Notes under the pieces: generated by a model
The model's input: the letters and a program-made list of their open reading frames with translations, nothing else
Told to the model about the DNA's origin: nothing
Databases searched by the model: none
Assembly (NCBI GenBank): GCA_947095585.1
Contig: OX352765.1
Coordinates: 63,303,425 to 63,367,424, forward strand
Reading direction: 5' to 3'
Length of the DNA stretch: 64,000 bases
From: Nephrocerus scutellatus
Lineage: Eukaryota > Arthropoda > Insecta > Diptera > Pipunculidae
Position numbers and translations under genes: made by a program
Shown: one piece after another, positions 32,899 to 43,039 of the stretch
Position numbering within the stretch: the stretch's first letter is position 1
How the letters are laid out: every line of letters starts with the position of its first letter

Positions 32899-34461
32899 TG
32901 TAACGGAGTTTCCCAGCCGGGGTAGAACTCAGTGTGACCAGGGTTCAATAAAGGGGGGTCGTTACAATAAAATTTATGGTTTTTTGGGTTTGTGGAAAAT
33001 TAAGTGAATCTCTTTATTATTTCAAAAAAATTGTTTGAGTTTGGTTCAATCATTGGATTTACATTCGTTAAAGAAAATTGCAAAAAAAATTGTAAAGTAA
33101 AGTACAAAAAAACTGAAAGAAAATCTATGGGTTAGCGATGGGTTTAAGTACGAAGTACTTGTACCCCTTGGCTCCTAGAATTGGGAGAGATCGGGTTAAT
33201 CGTAGTGGCAAGGTAGCACTCTTGAACCACTGTAGCTGAAAGGAAGTTTATGGGTTAATCGTAGTGGCAAGGTAGCACTCTTGAACCACTATAGCTGAAA
33301 GAAGTTTATGGGTTAATCGTAGTGGCAAGGTAGCACTCTTGAACCACTGTAGCTGAAAGAAAGATTATGGGTTAATCGTAGTGGCAAGGTAGCACTCTTG
33401 AACCACTGTAGCTGAAAGAAAGATTATGGGTTAATCGTAGTGGCAAGGTAGCACTCTTGAACCACTGTAGCTGAAAGAAAGATTGGTCGAGGATTTGAGA
33501 TTTCGGCAGGATGTAGTTCCACAATAATAGTAAGGTAGTACTCTTAACTATTTGTTGTGAACAGTGGAAGGAACTCAGGAAGAATAGCAAGGTAGTACTC
33601 TTGAACTATTAGGTGTGGACAGTGGAAGGAACTCAGGAAGAATAGACCTTTTGCTTGAGCTGCGTGCTCCTTTTATACTGTTTCCCTGCGGTTGGTTTTC
33701 CGTTGGCTTCTTGTTTTTATCGTGTTCGTTGTTGTTGTGCTGGATTTCCATAAATTCAGACGCATGTATGCGCCTTTGACATATACATGTTCTTCGTAGG
33801 ATGTTTCCTTTGAAGAACAACATGTATGGTATACATGTTTCTGGCCTTGCAACGTGTGTATGTACGCATAAATTCTTCATCGCTCAGTTGCGATTATGTA
33901 TGTTGTTGTCTGCCTTACGCCGTGTGTGTGTGTGTATGCATAAGCTCAGTTTCGAACACGCATGTTGTTGTCTGCATTCGTTGGCGAGCCCACTTGGTAG
34001 TTTTTTTTTTGTCTGAGCGGTGCTCAGGTCATTGACACCGCCAGCCGTTACATGGTATTTTGCTTCTTGTCTGCTATGCGTGGGAGTACGTCTGCACCTA
34101 CTGCCTGAGCGCGAGGGGGACAGACGTTTTCTCCGGCGAATTCGCTGCTGTGTGCCGTAGTGATCTACTGATGTGATAAAAGACCATGCGTTGTGCATCT
34201 GCGTGGTGGTGGTTTTGCTAAATGCGCCTATTGCTTGTAATAGGAGAAGAAAGAGAAAACGAAATGTTGGCCGTTTCGCCGAAAGTTGAGTGACTTTTGA
34301 GTTACTTTGTAGAGAGTGCGTTGGTAACTATGAATGATTGTTAAAAACTACATTTTGAGTTTTTATTTCTTTAATTTTATGTCTATGACAAAAGGCTTGG
34401 AAATTATTTCCTGACATGTTGTGTGGGAGAAATTCTAATGTGAAGAATTTTGTTCCTCACA
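32899..34461 (-). repeat. 3' LTR of the gag-protease element
   Basis: TGTAACGGAG to GTTCCTCACA on the plus strand, 1563 bp. Contains five copies of a roughly 59-bp repeat (33185-33485, motif GTAGTGGCAAGGTAGCACTC), a shorter related pair (33525-33650), and a TATA box on the minus strand at 33671-33677. Confidence 0.95.
33671..33677 (-). promoter_or_regulatory. TATA box in the 3' LTR
   Basis: The minus strand reads CAGTATAAAAGGAGCACG. The same motif is at 37853-37859 in the 5' LTR. Confidence 0.55.
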
Positions 34462-34471
34462 CTCCCCCGTT
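34462..34471 (-). promoter_or_regulatory. Polypurine tract
   Basis: The minus strand reads AACGGGGGAG directly before the 3' LTR start (TGTGAGGAAC), the expected place for plus-strand DNA priming. Confidence 0.7.
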
Positions 34472-34781
34472 GCTTCGGCGGACAAGTACTTACCCTACCT
34501 AATAGTTAGTACTTGGAAACGGACGCTTTGTTGGAGGTGCACGAAATCTGGTTTTGATTGTCATACGGCTCCTTGTCGTTTTGAGTCTTCTGGGGACTGC
34601 GTTAGTTAATGTCGGCGGTAGGTTTTGTGAGGTTCCAGACGGCTGCGGCGACTGGGATGGCTGTGGCTTCTGCGATGAATATTGTATCTTTAGCGATGTT
34701 TGCAGCGATTTTGAACGCTTTTGATTAAGTTTCTGGCAACAGTGATAATTCCTAAGGGCTGCTTTGGTTCTTGAGGGCTGG

Positions 34782-34927
34782 TTTTCTGGCTGTGACGACT
34801 GGGACGGCTGTGGCGGTTGTGACTGCTGTGGCGACTGTGACTGCTGTGGCGAATGTGACTGGTGTGGCGACTGTGACTGCTGTGGCTCCTGTGACTGCTG
34901 TGGCAGCTGTGAAGGCTGTGGCTTCTG
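34782..34927 (-). repeat. 18-bp-based minisatellite after the gag-protease ORF
   Basis: Plus-strand text is a run of GGCGACTGTGACTGCTGT variants in 9- and 18-bp steps. It follows the stop codon of the ORF. In a second minus frame it encodes Ser/His/Arg repeats (SHSRHSSH). Confidence 0.8.
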
Positions 34928-36886
34928 TCATGAATATGATGTCTGTAGCGACGTTTGCGGCGACTTCGACAGCTTTTGATCAAGTTGATGTTCTTGGCGA
35001 CGGTGATGGTTCCTACAAGCTGCTTTGGTTTTTGACGATGGGTTTTCTGGCTGCTGGTGGTTTCGAGTGACGGAAGTACTCGTCAACCATGACGATTGTT
35101 GAGCTTTTGTGGGCGACTTCTGGTAATGCTGATTGCTAAGGCGTCTGTGACAATCTTTGGCGAGAGTCCTGACTGCAGTATGTCCAAACGGATGTGGGAA
35201 TCCTTCAACACTATAGTGTCTCTCGTCAATTCTTGGACTGCGCTGTGTTGGACGGAGGTAACTTTCGTCCACTCTTGTCCTTGTTGTTACCTTAGGCTGC
35301 GACGACTTTTGATGCCGTCTTCTTCTGGACGGTGTGACTAACACGAAGTCTGACTTCAGCGGCTGTTGGGTCTTTGGCAATTGTGGTTGTTTAACTTCTC
35401 GGAATGTGTTGCATGTCAGACGTTTAACCGGACCTGCTGATAAAGTTTGAAGTGTTAAGTACTCACCTCCGAGACTAAAAGTGGCTCTGGTTCTTGTAAG
35501 GAAGTCCATTCCTAGTGTAAGGTTATCAGCGGCGTTCGGCAACACTAGCAGGCGCAGTGAACATAAGGATTCCCCAAACCGAATGTTGACGCTTAACTCC
35601 TGACGGACAGTTGTCTGAATTCCGTTAGCCATTTGGATTGGGATCTGCACGGGGGTGGCGTTGTCCAAATTTCGAAACTTTTCAGCCAAAGCTTCGCTGA
35701 TGAAACTGCGGGATGCGCCAGTGTCAATAGTTGCCTGAACGGGTTCGTGGTTGATGATGATGCGGGCGAGAATTCTGTGTTTATCCTGGATCAGGGCTGA
35801 TTTCTCGCCAGACAGGGGCAAATGACGATGCTCAGCGTGTGAGTTACGTTGACGGCAGCAGTCAATTGTCCTGATTCCCTGTTGGCCACAGTCCCAGCAA
35901 AAAATCACTCGAGGGTTAGTGCATACTTTTTGAAAGTGGCCTTCCTGTCGGCACCATCGACAAGTCATTCGAGGATTGTATGGTCCTTCTTCAGGCTGAC
36001 TCACCATACAATGCCTCTCCTGTGGACTCCTTCGAGGTGTCGTCGTTGCGCTCTCCTGGTTTGCCTGGATACCTTCGTAGTCCTCTGCTAGACCAATGAG
36101 CTCGCGGAGATTTCCGAAGTCTTTTCTTCGGATATATAACTGATATTCCTGGCGGCAGTTCCGGAAGATCCTTTCCACCTGTTCTTCTTCGGGGTAATTT
36201 GCGTGCCTCATCATATTCTGCATCACAATTACGAAGTCTTTGAATTGTTCCTGCTGTTTCTGTCGTCTTTGGCGAATCTCATCGTCCAGACGTTCCCAGT
36301 ACCTTGTGGGCAAGAAGAATTGCAGGAAGTCTGCTTTAAAGCTGTTCCAGTCCTGCCACTTCAGGTTATTATTGCGGAACCACAGTAGGGCTCGGTCGCG
36401 AAGTAACTCGGGCATAGTCCTTGGAAGGAGGTCTTTGTTTAACGAGTAGGCGTCAGCGAGCTCTTCCAGCCTCTCGATAAATAAAAGAGGTTCCTTGTCA
36501 CCGTCGTACCGCACTGACCACTTTCGTACCTGGTCGATAAACATGGGATATGATGTCCCTGGTGTTTCTGATGGAGTTCGAGTGGCTGTTGCCTCTCGTA
36601 GGGCTGGGGACGCTGTCCTGCTTATAGCCCCCTTTGGTCCATCGTGGTCCACTGGATCCGGAGGGTTCAGGGATATATGGGGCCGCGGTGATTGGCTACG
36701 AGTGTGTATTCGTTCTAATTCGGTGAGACGTGTTTCGTCCTCCGACGTAACGTCTCTCCCGGTGATGTAATTGGAGAAACGTTTCCTCAATTCATCGAGT
36801 GCACCATTACTGTCCAGTCTGAACTCACTCAAATAGGTCTTCAGCTCGTCCTTCGACAGGTTGTACACCCAGCTCGTCCTGACCAT
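34928..36886 (-). CDS. Gag-protease polyprotein of an LTR element (652 aa, intact frame)
   Basis: A single uninterrupted frame. Residues 1-43 form a SAP-like module (LSKDELKTYLSEFRLDS). About 115-275 is the retrotransposon gag capsid domain (WSVRYDGDKEPLLFIERLEE, LLRDRALLWFRNN, FLPTRYWERLDDEI). A CX2CX4HX4C knuckle is at 309-322. A second knuckle at 330-343 has Ile where His is expected. An aspartic protease is at about 375-470 with catalytic DTGAS (388) and LTLGMDFL. The C-terminal 150 residues are basic and low-complexity. Start chosen because it begins 68 bp after the primer-binding site. No RT follows. An intact gag with degenerate C-terminus suggests selection on capsid and protease only. 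Likely Ty3/Gypsy by motif style. Confidence 0.9.
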   Translation of the reverse strand: MVRTSWVYNLSKDELKTYLSEFRLDSNGALDELRKRFSNYITGRDVTSEDETRLTELERIHTRSQSPRPHISLNPPDPVDHDGPKGAISRTASPALREATATRTPSETPGTSYPMFIDQVRKWSVRYDGDKEPLLFIERLEELADAYSLNKDLLPRTMPELLRDRALLWFRNNNLKWQDWNSFKADFLQFFLPTRYWERLDDEIRQRRQKQQEQFKDFVIVMQNMMRHANYPEEEQVERIFRNCRQEYQLYIRRKDFGNLRELIGLAEDYEGIQANQESATTTPRRSPQERHCMVSQPEEGPYNPRMTCRWCRQEGHFQKVCTNPRVIFCWDCGQQGIRTIDCCRQRNSHAEHRHLPLSGEKSALIQDKHRILARIIINHEPVQATIDTGASRSFISEALAEKFRNLDNATPVQIPIQMANGIQTTVRQELSVNIRFGESLCSLRLLVLPNAADNLTLGMDFLTRTRATFSLGGEYLTLQTLSAGPVKRLTCNTFREVKQPQLPKTQQPLKSDFVLVTPSRRRRHQKSSQPKVTTRTRVDESYLRPTQRSPRIDERHYSVEGFPHPFGHTAVRTLAKDCHRRLSNQHYQKSPTKAQQSSWLTSTSVTRNHQQPENPSSKTKAACRNHHRRQEHQLDQKLSKSPQTSLQTSYS

Positions 36887-36953
36887 CTTGTCTTCGTGCT
36901 GGTATTACTGGGTTGTTGGCTTAGTTTTTTTTTTGTTTTTTTAAAATTCCAGG

Positions 36954-36971
36954 GTCCCTGCTCGGGCGCCA
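36954..36971 (-). promoter_or_regulatory. Primer-binding site, tRNA-Lys type
   Basis: The minus strand reads TGGCGCCCGAGCAGGGAC, starting three bases after the 5' LTR end. From known tRNA sequence this is one base from the complement of animal tRNA-Lys(UUU). Confidence 0.75.
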
Positions 36972-36973
36972 AT

Positions 36974-38640
36974 TGTAACGGAGTTTCCCAGCCGGGGTAG
37001 AACTCAGTGTGACCAGGGTTCAATAAAGGGGGGTCGTTACTATAAAATTTATGGTTTTTTGGGTTTGTGGAAAATTAAGTGAATCTCTTTATTATTTCAA
37101 AAAAATTGTTTGAGTTTGGTTCAATCATTGGATTTACATTCGTTAAAGAAAATTGCAAAAAAAATTGTAAAGTAAAGTACAAAAAAACTGAAAGAAAATC
37201 TATGGGTTAGCGATGGGTTTAAGTACGAAGTACCCCTTGGCTCCTAGAATTGGGAGAGAACGGGTTAATCGTAGTGGCAAGGTAGCACTCTTGAACCACT
37301 GTAGCTGAAAGAAAGTTTATGGGTTAATCGTAGTGGCAAGGTAGCACTCTTGAACCACTGTAGCTGAAAGAAGTTTATGGGTCGTAGTGGCAAGGTAGCA
37401 CTCTTGAACCACTGTAGCTGAAAGGAAGTTTATGGGTTAATCGTAGTGGTAAGGTAGCACTCTTGAACCACTATAGCTGAAAGAAGTTTATGGGTTAATC
37501 GTAGTGGCAAGGTAGCACTCTTGAACCACTGTAGCTGAAAGAAAGATTATGGGTTAATCGTAGTGGCAAGGTAGCACTCTTGAACCACTGTAGCTGAAAG
37601 AAAGATTATGGGTTAATCGTAGTGGCAAGGTAGCACTCTTGAACCACTGTAGCTGAAAGAAAGATTGGTCGAGGATTTGAGATTTCGGCAGGATGTAGTT
37701 CCACAATAATAGTAAGGTAGTACTCTTAACTATTTGTTGTGAACAGTGGAAGGAACTCAGGAAGAATAGCAAGGTAGTACTCTTGAACTATTAGGTGTGG
37801 ACAGTGGAAGGAACTCAGGAAGAATAGACCTTTTGCTTGAGCTGCGTGCTCCTTTTATACTGTTTCCCTGCGGTTGGTTTTCCGTTGGCTTCTTGTTTTT
37901 ATCGTGTTCGTTGTTGTTGTGCTGGATTTCCATAATTTTGACGCATGTATGCGCCTTTGACATATACATGTTCTTCGTAGGATGTTTCCTTTGAAGAACA
38001 ACATGTATGGTATACATGTTTCTGGCCTTGCAACGTGTGTGTGTACGCATAAATTCTTCATCGCTCAGTTGCGATTATGTATGTTGTTGTCTGCCTTACG
38101 CCGTGTGTGTGTGTGTATGCATAAGCTCAGTTTCGAACACGCATGTTGTTGTCTGCATTCGTTGGCGAGCCAGCCCACTTGGTAGTTTTTTTTTTTGTCT
38201 GAGCGGTGCTCAGGTCATTGACACCGCCAGCCGTTACATGGTATTTTGCTTCTTGTCTGCTATGCGTGGGAGTACGTCTGCACCTACTGCCTGAGCGCGA
38301 GGGGGACAGACGTTTTCTCCGGCGAATTCGCTGCTGTGTGCCGTAGTGATCTACTGATGTGATAAAAGACCATGCGTTGTGCATCTGCGTGGTGGTGGTT
38401 TTGCTAAATGCGCCTATTGCTTGTAATAGAGAAGAAAACGAAATGTTGGCCGTTTCGCCGAAAGTTGAGTGACTTTTGAGTTACTTTGTAGAGAGTGCGT
38501 TGGTAACTATGAATGATTGTTAAAAACTACATTTTGAGTTTTTATTTCTTTAATTTTATGTCTATGACAAAAGGCTTGGAAATTATTTCCTGACATGTTG
38601 TGTGGGAGAAATTCTAATGTGAAGAATTTTGTTCCTCACA
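36974..38640 (-). repeat. 5' LTR of the gag-protease element
   Basis: 1667 bp, same ends as the 3' LTR. It has seven copies of the 59-bp repeat (37261-37665) against five in the other LTR, plus small indels (for example near 37225, 37935 and 38435). TATA box at 37853-37859, minus strand. Confidence 0.95.
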
Positions 38641-40554
38641 ACATGTGTATTTCCGGAGAAAAAACTTTCTATTAAAATTTGGGGCCTCGTGCCTCAGGGC
38701 CGATTTTATTCACCACAAAATCGAATCTCCGATCAGAGAATTTACAAGAAAATTTTCAATTTTTAAATTCGCTTGCCCATGGCATGTCTGTCTGTCGGTC
38801 TGTTTGTCGTGGAATCTTGCGATCAATTTTAAACCCACTTTCCAAAGCCCGATTTTATTGAATTTTTGCACACATGTGTATTTCCGGAGACAAAACTTTC
38901 TATTAAAATTTGGGGCCTCGGGCCTCAGGGCCGATTTTATTCACCACAAAATCGAATCTCCGATCAGAGAATTTACAAGAAAAATTTCAATTTTTAAATT
39001 CGCTTGCCCATGGCATGTCTGTCTGTCGGTCTGTTTGTCGTGGAATCTTGCGATCAATTTTAAACCCACTTTCCAAAGCCCGATTTTATTGAATTTTTGC
39101 ACACATGTGTATTTCCGGAGACAAAACTTTCTATTAAAATTTGGGGCCTCGGGCCTCAGGGCCGATTTTATTCACCACAAAATCGAATCTCCGATCAGAG
39201 AATTTACAAGAAAAATTTCAATTTTTAAATTCGCTTGCCCATGGCATGTCTGTCTGTCGGTCTGTTTGTCGTGGAATCTTGCGATCAATTTTAAACCCAC
39301 TTTCCAAAGCCCGATTTTATTGAATTTTTGCACACATGTGTATTTCCGGAGACAAAACTTTCTATTAAAATTTGGGGCCTCGGGCCTCAGGGCCGATTTT
39401 ATTCACCACAAAATCGAATCTCCGATCAGAGAATTTACAAGAAAAATTTCAATTTTTAAATTCGCTTGCCCATGGCATGTCTGTCTGTCGGTCTGTTTGT
39501 CGTGGAATCTTGCGATCAATTTTAAACCCACTTTCCAAAGCCCGATTTTATTGAATTTTTGCACACATGTGTATTTCCGGAGACAAAACTTTCTATTAAA
39601 ATTTGGGGCCTCGGGCCTCAGGGCCGATTTTATTCACCACAAAATCGAATCTCCGATCAGAGAATTTACAAGAAAAATTTCAATTTTTAAATTCGCTTAC
39701 CCATGGCATGTCTGTCTGTCGGTCTGTTTGTCGTGGAATCTTGCGATCAATTTTAAACCCACTTTCCAAAGCCCGATTTTATTGAATTTTTGCACACATG
39801 TGTATTTCCGGAGACAAAACTTTCTATTAAAATTTGGGGCCTCGGGCCTCAGGGCCGATTTTATTCACCACAAAATCGAATCTCCGATCAGAGAATTTAC
39901 AAGAAAAATTTCAATTTTTAAATTCGCTTGCCCATGGCATGTCTGTCTGTCGGTCTGTTTGTCGTGGAATATTGCGATCAATTTTAAACCCACTTTCCAA
40001 AGCCCGATTTTATTGAATTTTTGCACACATGTGTATTTCCGGAGACAAAACTTTCTATTAAAATTTGGGGCCTCGGGCCTCATGGCCGATTTTATTCACC
40101 ACAAAATCGAATCTCCGATCAGAGAATTTACAAGAAAATTTTCAATTTTTAAATTCGCTTGCCCATGGCATGTCTGTCTGTCGGTCTATTTGTCGTGGAA
40201 TCTTGCGATCAATTTTAAACCCACTTTCCAAAGCCCGATTTTATTGAATTTTTGCACACATGTGTATTTCCGGAGACAAAACTTTCTATTAAAATTTGGG
40301 GCCTCGGGCCTCAGGGCCGATTTTATTCACCACTAAATCGAATCTCCGATCAGAGAATTTACAAGAAAAATTTCAATTTTTAAATTCGCTTGCCCATGGC
40401 ATGTCTGTCTGTCGGTCTGTTTGTCGTGGAATCTTGCGATCAGTTTTAAACCCACTTTCCAAAGCCCGATTTTATTGAATTTTTGCACACATGTGTATTT
40501 CCGGAGACAAAACTTTCTATTAAAATTTGGGGCCTCGGGCCTCAGGGCCGATTT
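38641..40554 (+). repeat. 231-bp satellite array, right block (about 8.3 units)
   Basis: Continuation of the left block after the LTR insertion, with the same unit and phase. The first unit shares rare variants (GAGAAAAAAC, CTCGTGCCTC, GAAAATTTTC) with the unit at 30355-30480. It ends at GGGCCGATTTTAT, where diverged X repeats begin. Confidence 0.97.
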
Positions 40555-41620
40555 TATAAAAAATTTGGAGACCCCAAGCCCCAGGGTTGTGAGGCCCCAT
40601 AAAGACTTTTAAAAAAATTTACCCGATTTTCTTCAAATTTTATACACATGGACAACACTTTTTATAAAAATTTTTTTAAAAAATTAACCCGTTTTTCTCC
40701 ATGAACAACACTTTTGGTAAAAATGTTGGGGTCATGGGGCCCCATACAATTTTTTTAAAAAAATTAACTCGATTTTCTTCAAATTTTATACACATGTGTA
40801 TCTCCGATGGACAACACTTTTTGTACAAATTTTGGAGACCCTGGGCCCCGGGGTCGTAGGGCCCCAAAAACTTTTTTAAAAAAAATTTAACCGATTTTCA
40901 TATGGAAATTTCATATACGCGTGTATCTCCGATAGACAACACTTTTTGTAAAAAATTTGGAGACCCCGGGCCCCGGTGTTGTGGATCCCATACAAATTTA
41001 ATTAACTAATTTAATTAACCCGACTTTCTTCAAATTTTACACACGTGTGTACCTCTGATGGACAACAATTTTTGTAACTATTTTAAAGACGCCGAGCCCT
41101 GGGCCCACGACCCCGACAAAATAAAATAAAAATTAGCCCGATGTTGGTAAAATTTTATACACATGTGTATCTCCGATAGACAAAACTTTTTGGCCATTTT
41201 TTAAGCGAATGGGCGCTGAGGCCCGAGTGGTACCCATATAAATTTTTTTAAAAATTAGCCTGATTTTCTTCAAATTTTAAAGATATGTTTATCCCGATGG
41301 ACAAAAGTTTTTTAAAATTTTTGGAGCGAATGGGCCCTGAGGCCTGGGGGCGGGGCCATACATTTTTTCTTCTTCAAAAATTTACTTGAAATTTTAAACA
41401 TATGTGTATCTCCGATAGACCGAACTTTTTGTAAAAATTTTTGAGTTTTTGATTTGAATATTTTTCCCATACAAATTTTTTTTTACACATGTTTATCTCC
41501 GGTGAGAAGAGTTTTGAAAAAAATTTGAAGTGATGGGGGCTCTAATATTATTTTTTTTCCAAATTAACCTTGTTCAAACTTTGAACACATATGTATCTCC
41601 TATTAGAGAATTTACATGAA
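40555..41620 (+). repeat. Diverged tandem repeats of family X (about 120-bp period)
   Basis: The ACACATGTGTATCTCCGAT(G/A)G motif recurs near 40646, 40788, 40914, 41041, 41158, 41281, 41400, 41490 and 41589, with GACAACACTTTTTGTAAAAA and GG(G/A)CCCC blocks between. These are older, non-homogenised relatives of the 231-bp unit. Confidence 0.85.
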
Positions 41621-42520
41621 AAAATTTAATTTTTAAATTCTCTATATTAACTTCACTTGCCCGTGGGTCGGTCGTCTGTCGTGGATTCTTGCGATCAATT
41701 TTTAACCCACTTCCCATGGCCCGATTTTATTGAAATTTTGCACACATGTGTATTTCCGGAGACAACACTTTCTATTAAATTTTGAGGCCCCTCGGGCTGC
41801 GGGGTCGGGGGGCTCCCAAACAAAAATTTTAAAAAATTTACCCGATTTTCTTCAAATTTTACACACATGTGTATACCCAATAAACAATACTTTTTCGAAA
41901 ATTTGGTAGTGATCGGGTCCCGGGTTCGGCCGCAAGGCCCTTATACATTTTTTAAATATCTGTACTGGCATCAGATATTCGTCGCCCTTTATGGACTGTG
42001 TGCGGTGTGTGCTGCGCAATCGGCTGCGCTGCATGGTTTTGGTGGTGGAGAGAGAGAGAGAGAAATCTTAGCTCACGCACAAATGAACCCAGCAAATGAA
42101 ACGAGACATAAATGTTTTATGCTTAATTCAACTTACATTTTTTATTTACTGAATTGTATTTTTATTGATGTCGTTTTTTTTGTTGTCGATATCAACTTAC
42201 AGATAGAACAACAAGTTTTCACAATATTCTGTCATTTCGCGTTTTCATAAATTAGTTCAGAGCAGTCAAAGAGTTCTCAAGATAACTCCTCGTGTTTCTT
42301 ATTTGCTCAGAGTATGAGCGTGCTCTACGTGCTCAGAATAAAATGATCTAAGCATTTTCAATTTTAACATCTGATGTCAAATGTCTGTTTCGATGATTTT
42401 CTCCTACAATAAAAATAAAATGGCCCAGGATCGAGGGGCTCCCATATCAATTTCTGCGATTAGAGAATTTAGATGAAAAATTTTAATTTTTATGGGTTGT
42501 TTTTTATGGGTTATTTTTTT
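41621..42520 (+). repeat. Family X, near-complete reference copy
   Basis: Starts AAATTCTCTATATTAACTTC (41632), with GTCGGTCG microsatellite, AGGCCCCTCGGGCTGCGGGG, an AG-run (42047-42063) and GTTGTCGATATCAACTTAC. It ends ATTAGAGAATTTAGATG then TTAATTTTTATGGGTTG. The TAGAGAATTT end is an inverted match to the AAATTCTCTA start, so X has short terminal inverted repeats. No coding capacity. It directly abuts Tc1 relic 2 on its right. Confidence 0.85.
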
Positions 42521-43039
42521 TTTTGTATAATGAGGAAGAAACTCCTTTCCTTTGGGTCGACGAACACTTCTTCTACAATCAGCACCGAAGAGATTAATTT
42601 TGGTTTCATCGCTCCATAAAATGTTTTAAAATTTTTGAATTCTGTGGCTTCTTAAATTTTCCGAAAACTGCTTCCTAACCTATTTTTTGCTGATTAGCGG
42701 GACGTTTTACTATCCTGTAACCTTCTTCCTACAGTTGGGGCACTGATTACATTACGTATTGAAGCTGCAATGATCTTTAAAGATTTAAATGAGTCTCTTT
42801 TTGATAGTAGAATAATTTGATATGGTTGAGCCAGTTTTCCTTGGTCGTCCTTTTGTTTGTGTTACAGGTTGTGGTTTTAAAGCCTGCGCCGAAATTCACA
42901 GACCTGCCTAGCACCTCGGCAATACATTTTAGGGGTTTTCCTTGCTCTCTTAGCCTATGGACGATGCGACGTACTCAAGTGTCGGTTTCGACACATCAGC
43001 AATCCGTTTATAAAAATATTTTTGTTTAATTTTACTTAC
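42521..43039 (-). pseudogene. Tc1-like transposase relic 2, N-terminal part
   Basis: The minus strand reads RIADVSKPTLEYVA, then VRRIVHRLREQGKPLKCIA (shifted), EVLGRSVNF (helix-turn-helix region), VTQTKGRPRKTGS (AT-hook-like GRPRK) and ILWSDETKINLFGADCRRSV with the first catalytic Asp. It ends KGKEFLPHYTK at 42521. The remainder begins at 26443, roughly 20 bp of coding sequence later. A LINE interrupts its leader at 43040. Confidence 0.85.

Larger units (their letters stand above)
32899..38640 (-). mobile_element. Gag-protease-only LTR retrotransposon (non-autonomous), inserted in the satellite
   Basis: Two LTRs (32899-34461 and 36974-38640) enclose a 2.5-kb interior with a primer-binding site, one ORF (gag plus protease) and a polypurine tract, all in minus orientation. 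Target duplication ACAT: 32895-32898 and 38641-38644. Joining the flanks restores the satellite sequence CACACATGTGTATTTCC. No RT, RNase H or integrase is present, so it must rely on a partner element. The LTRs are almost identical outside repeat number, so insertion is fairly recent. Confidence 0.95.

Noticed and set aside
34771..35070. Ala/Val/Thr-rich plus ORF
   Set aside because: Produced by the 18-bp minisatellite and lies opposite the gag-protease ORF.
28341..40554. CRISPR-like array
   Set aside because: Units are directly contiguous, 231 bp, with no short repeats separated by unique spacers, in a eukaryotic transposon context.
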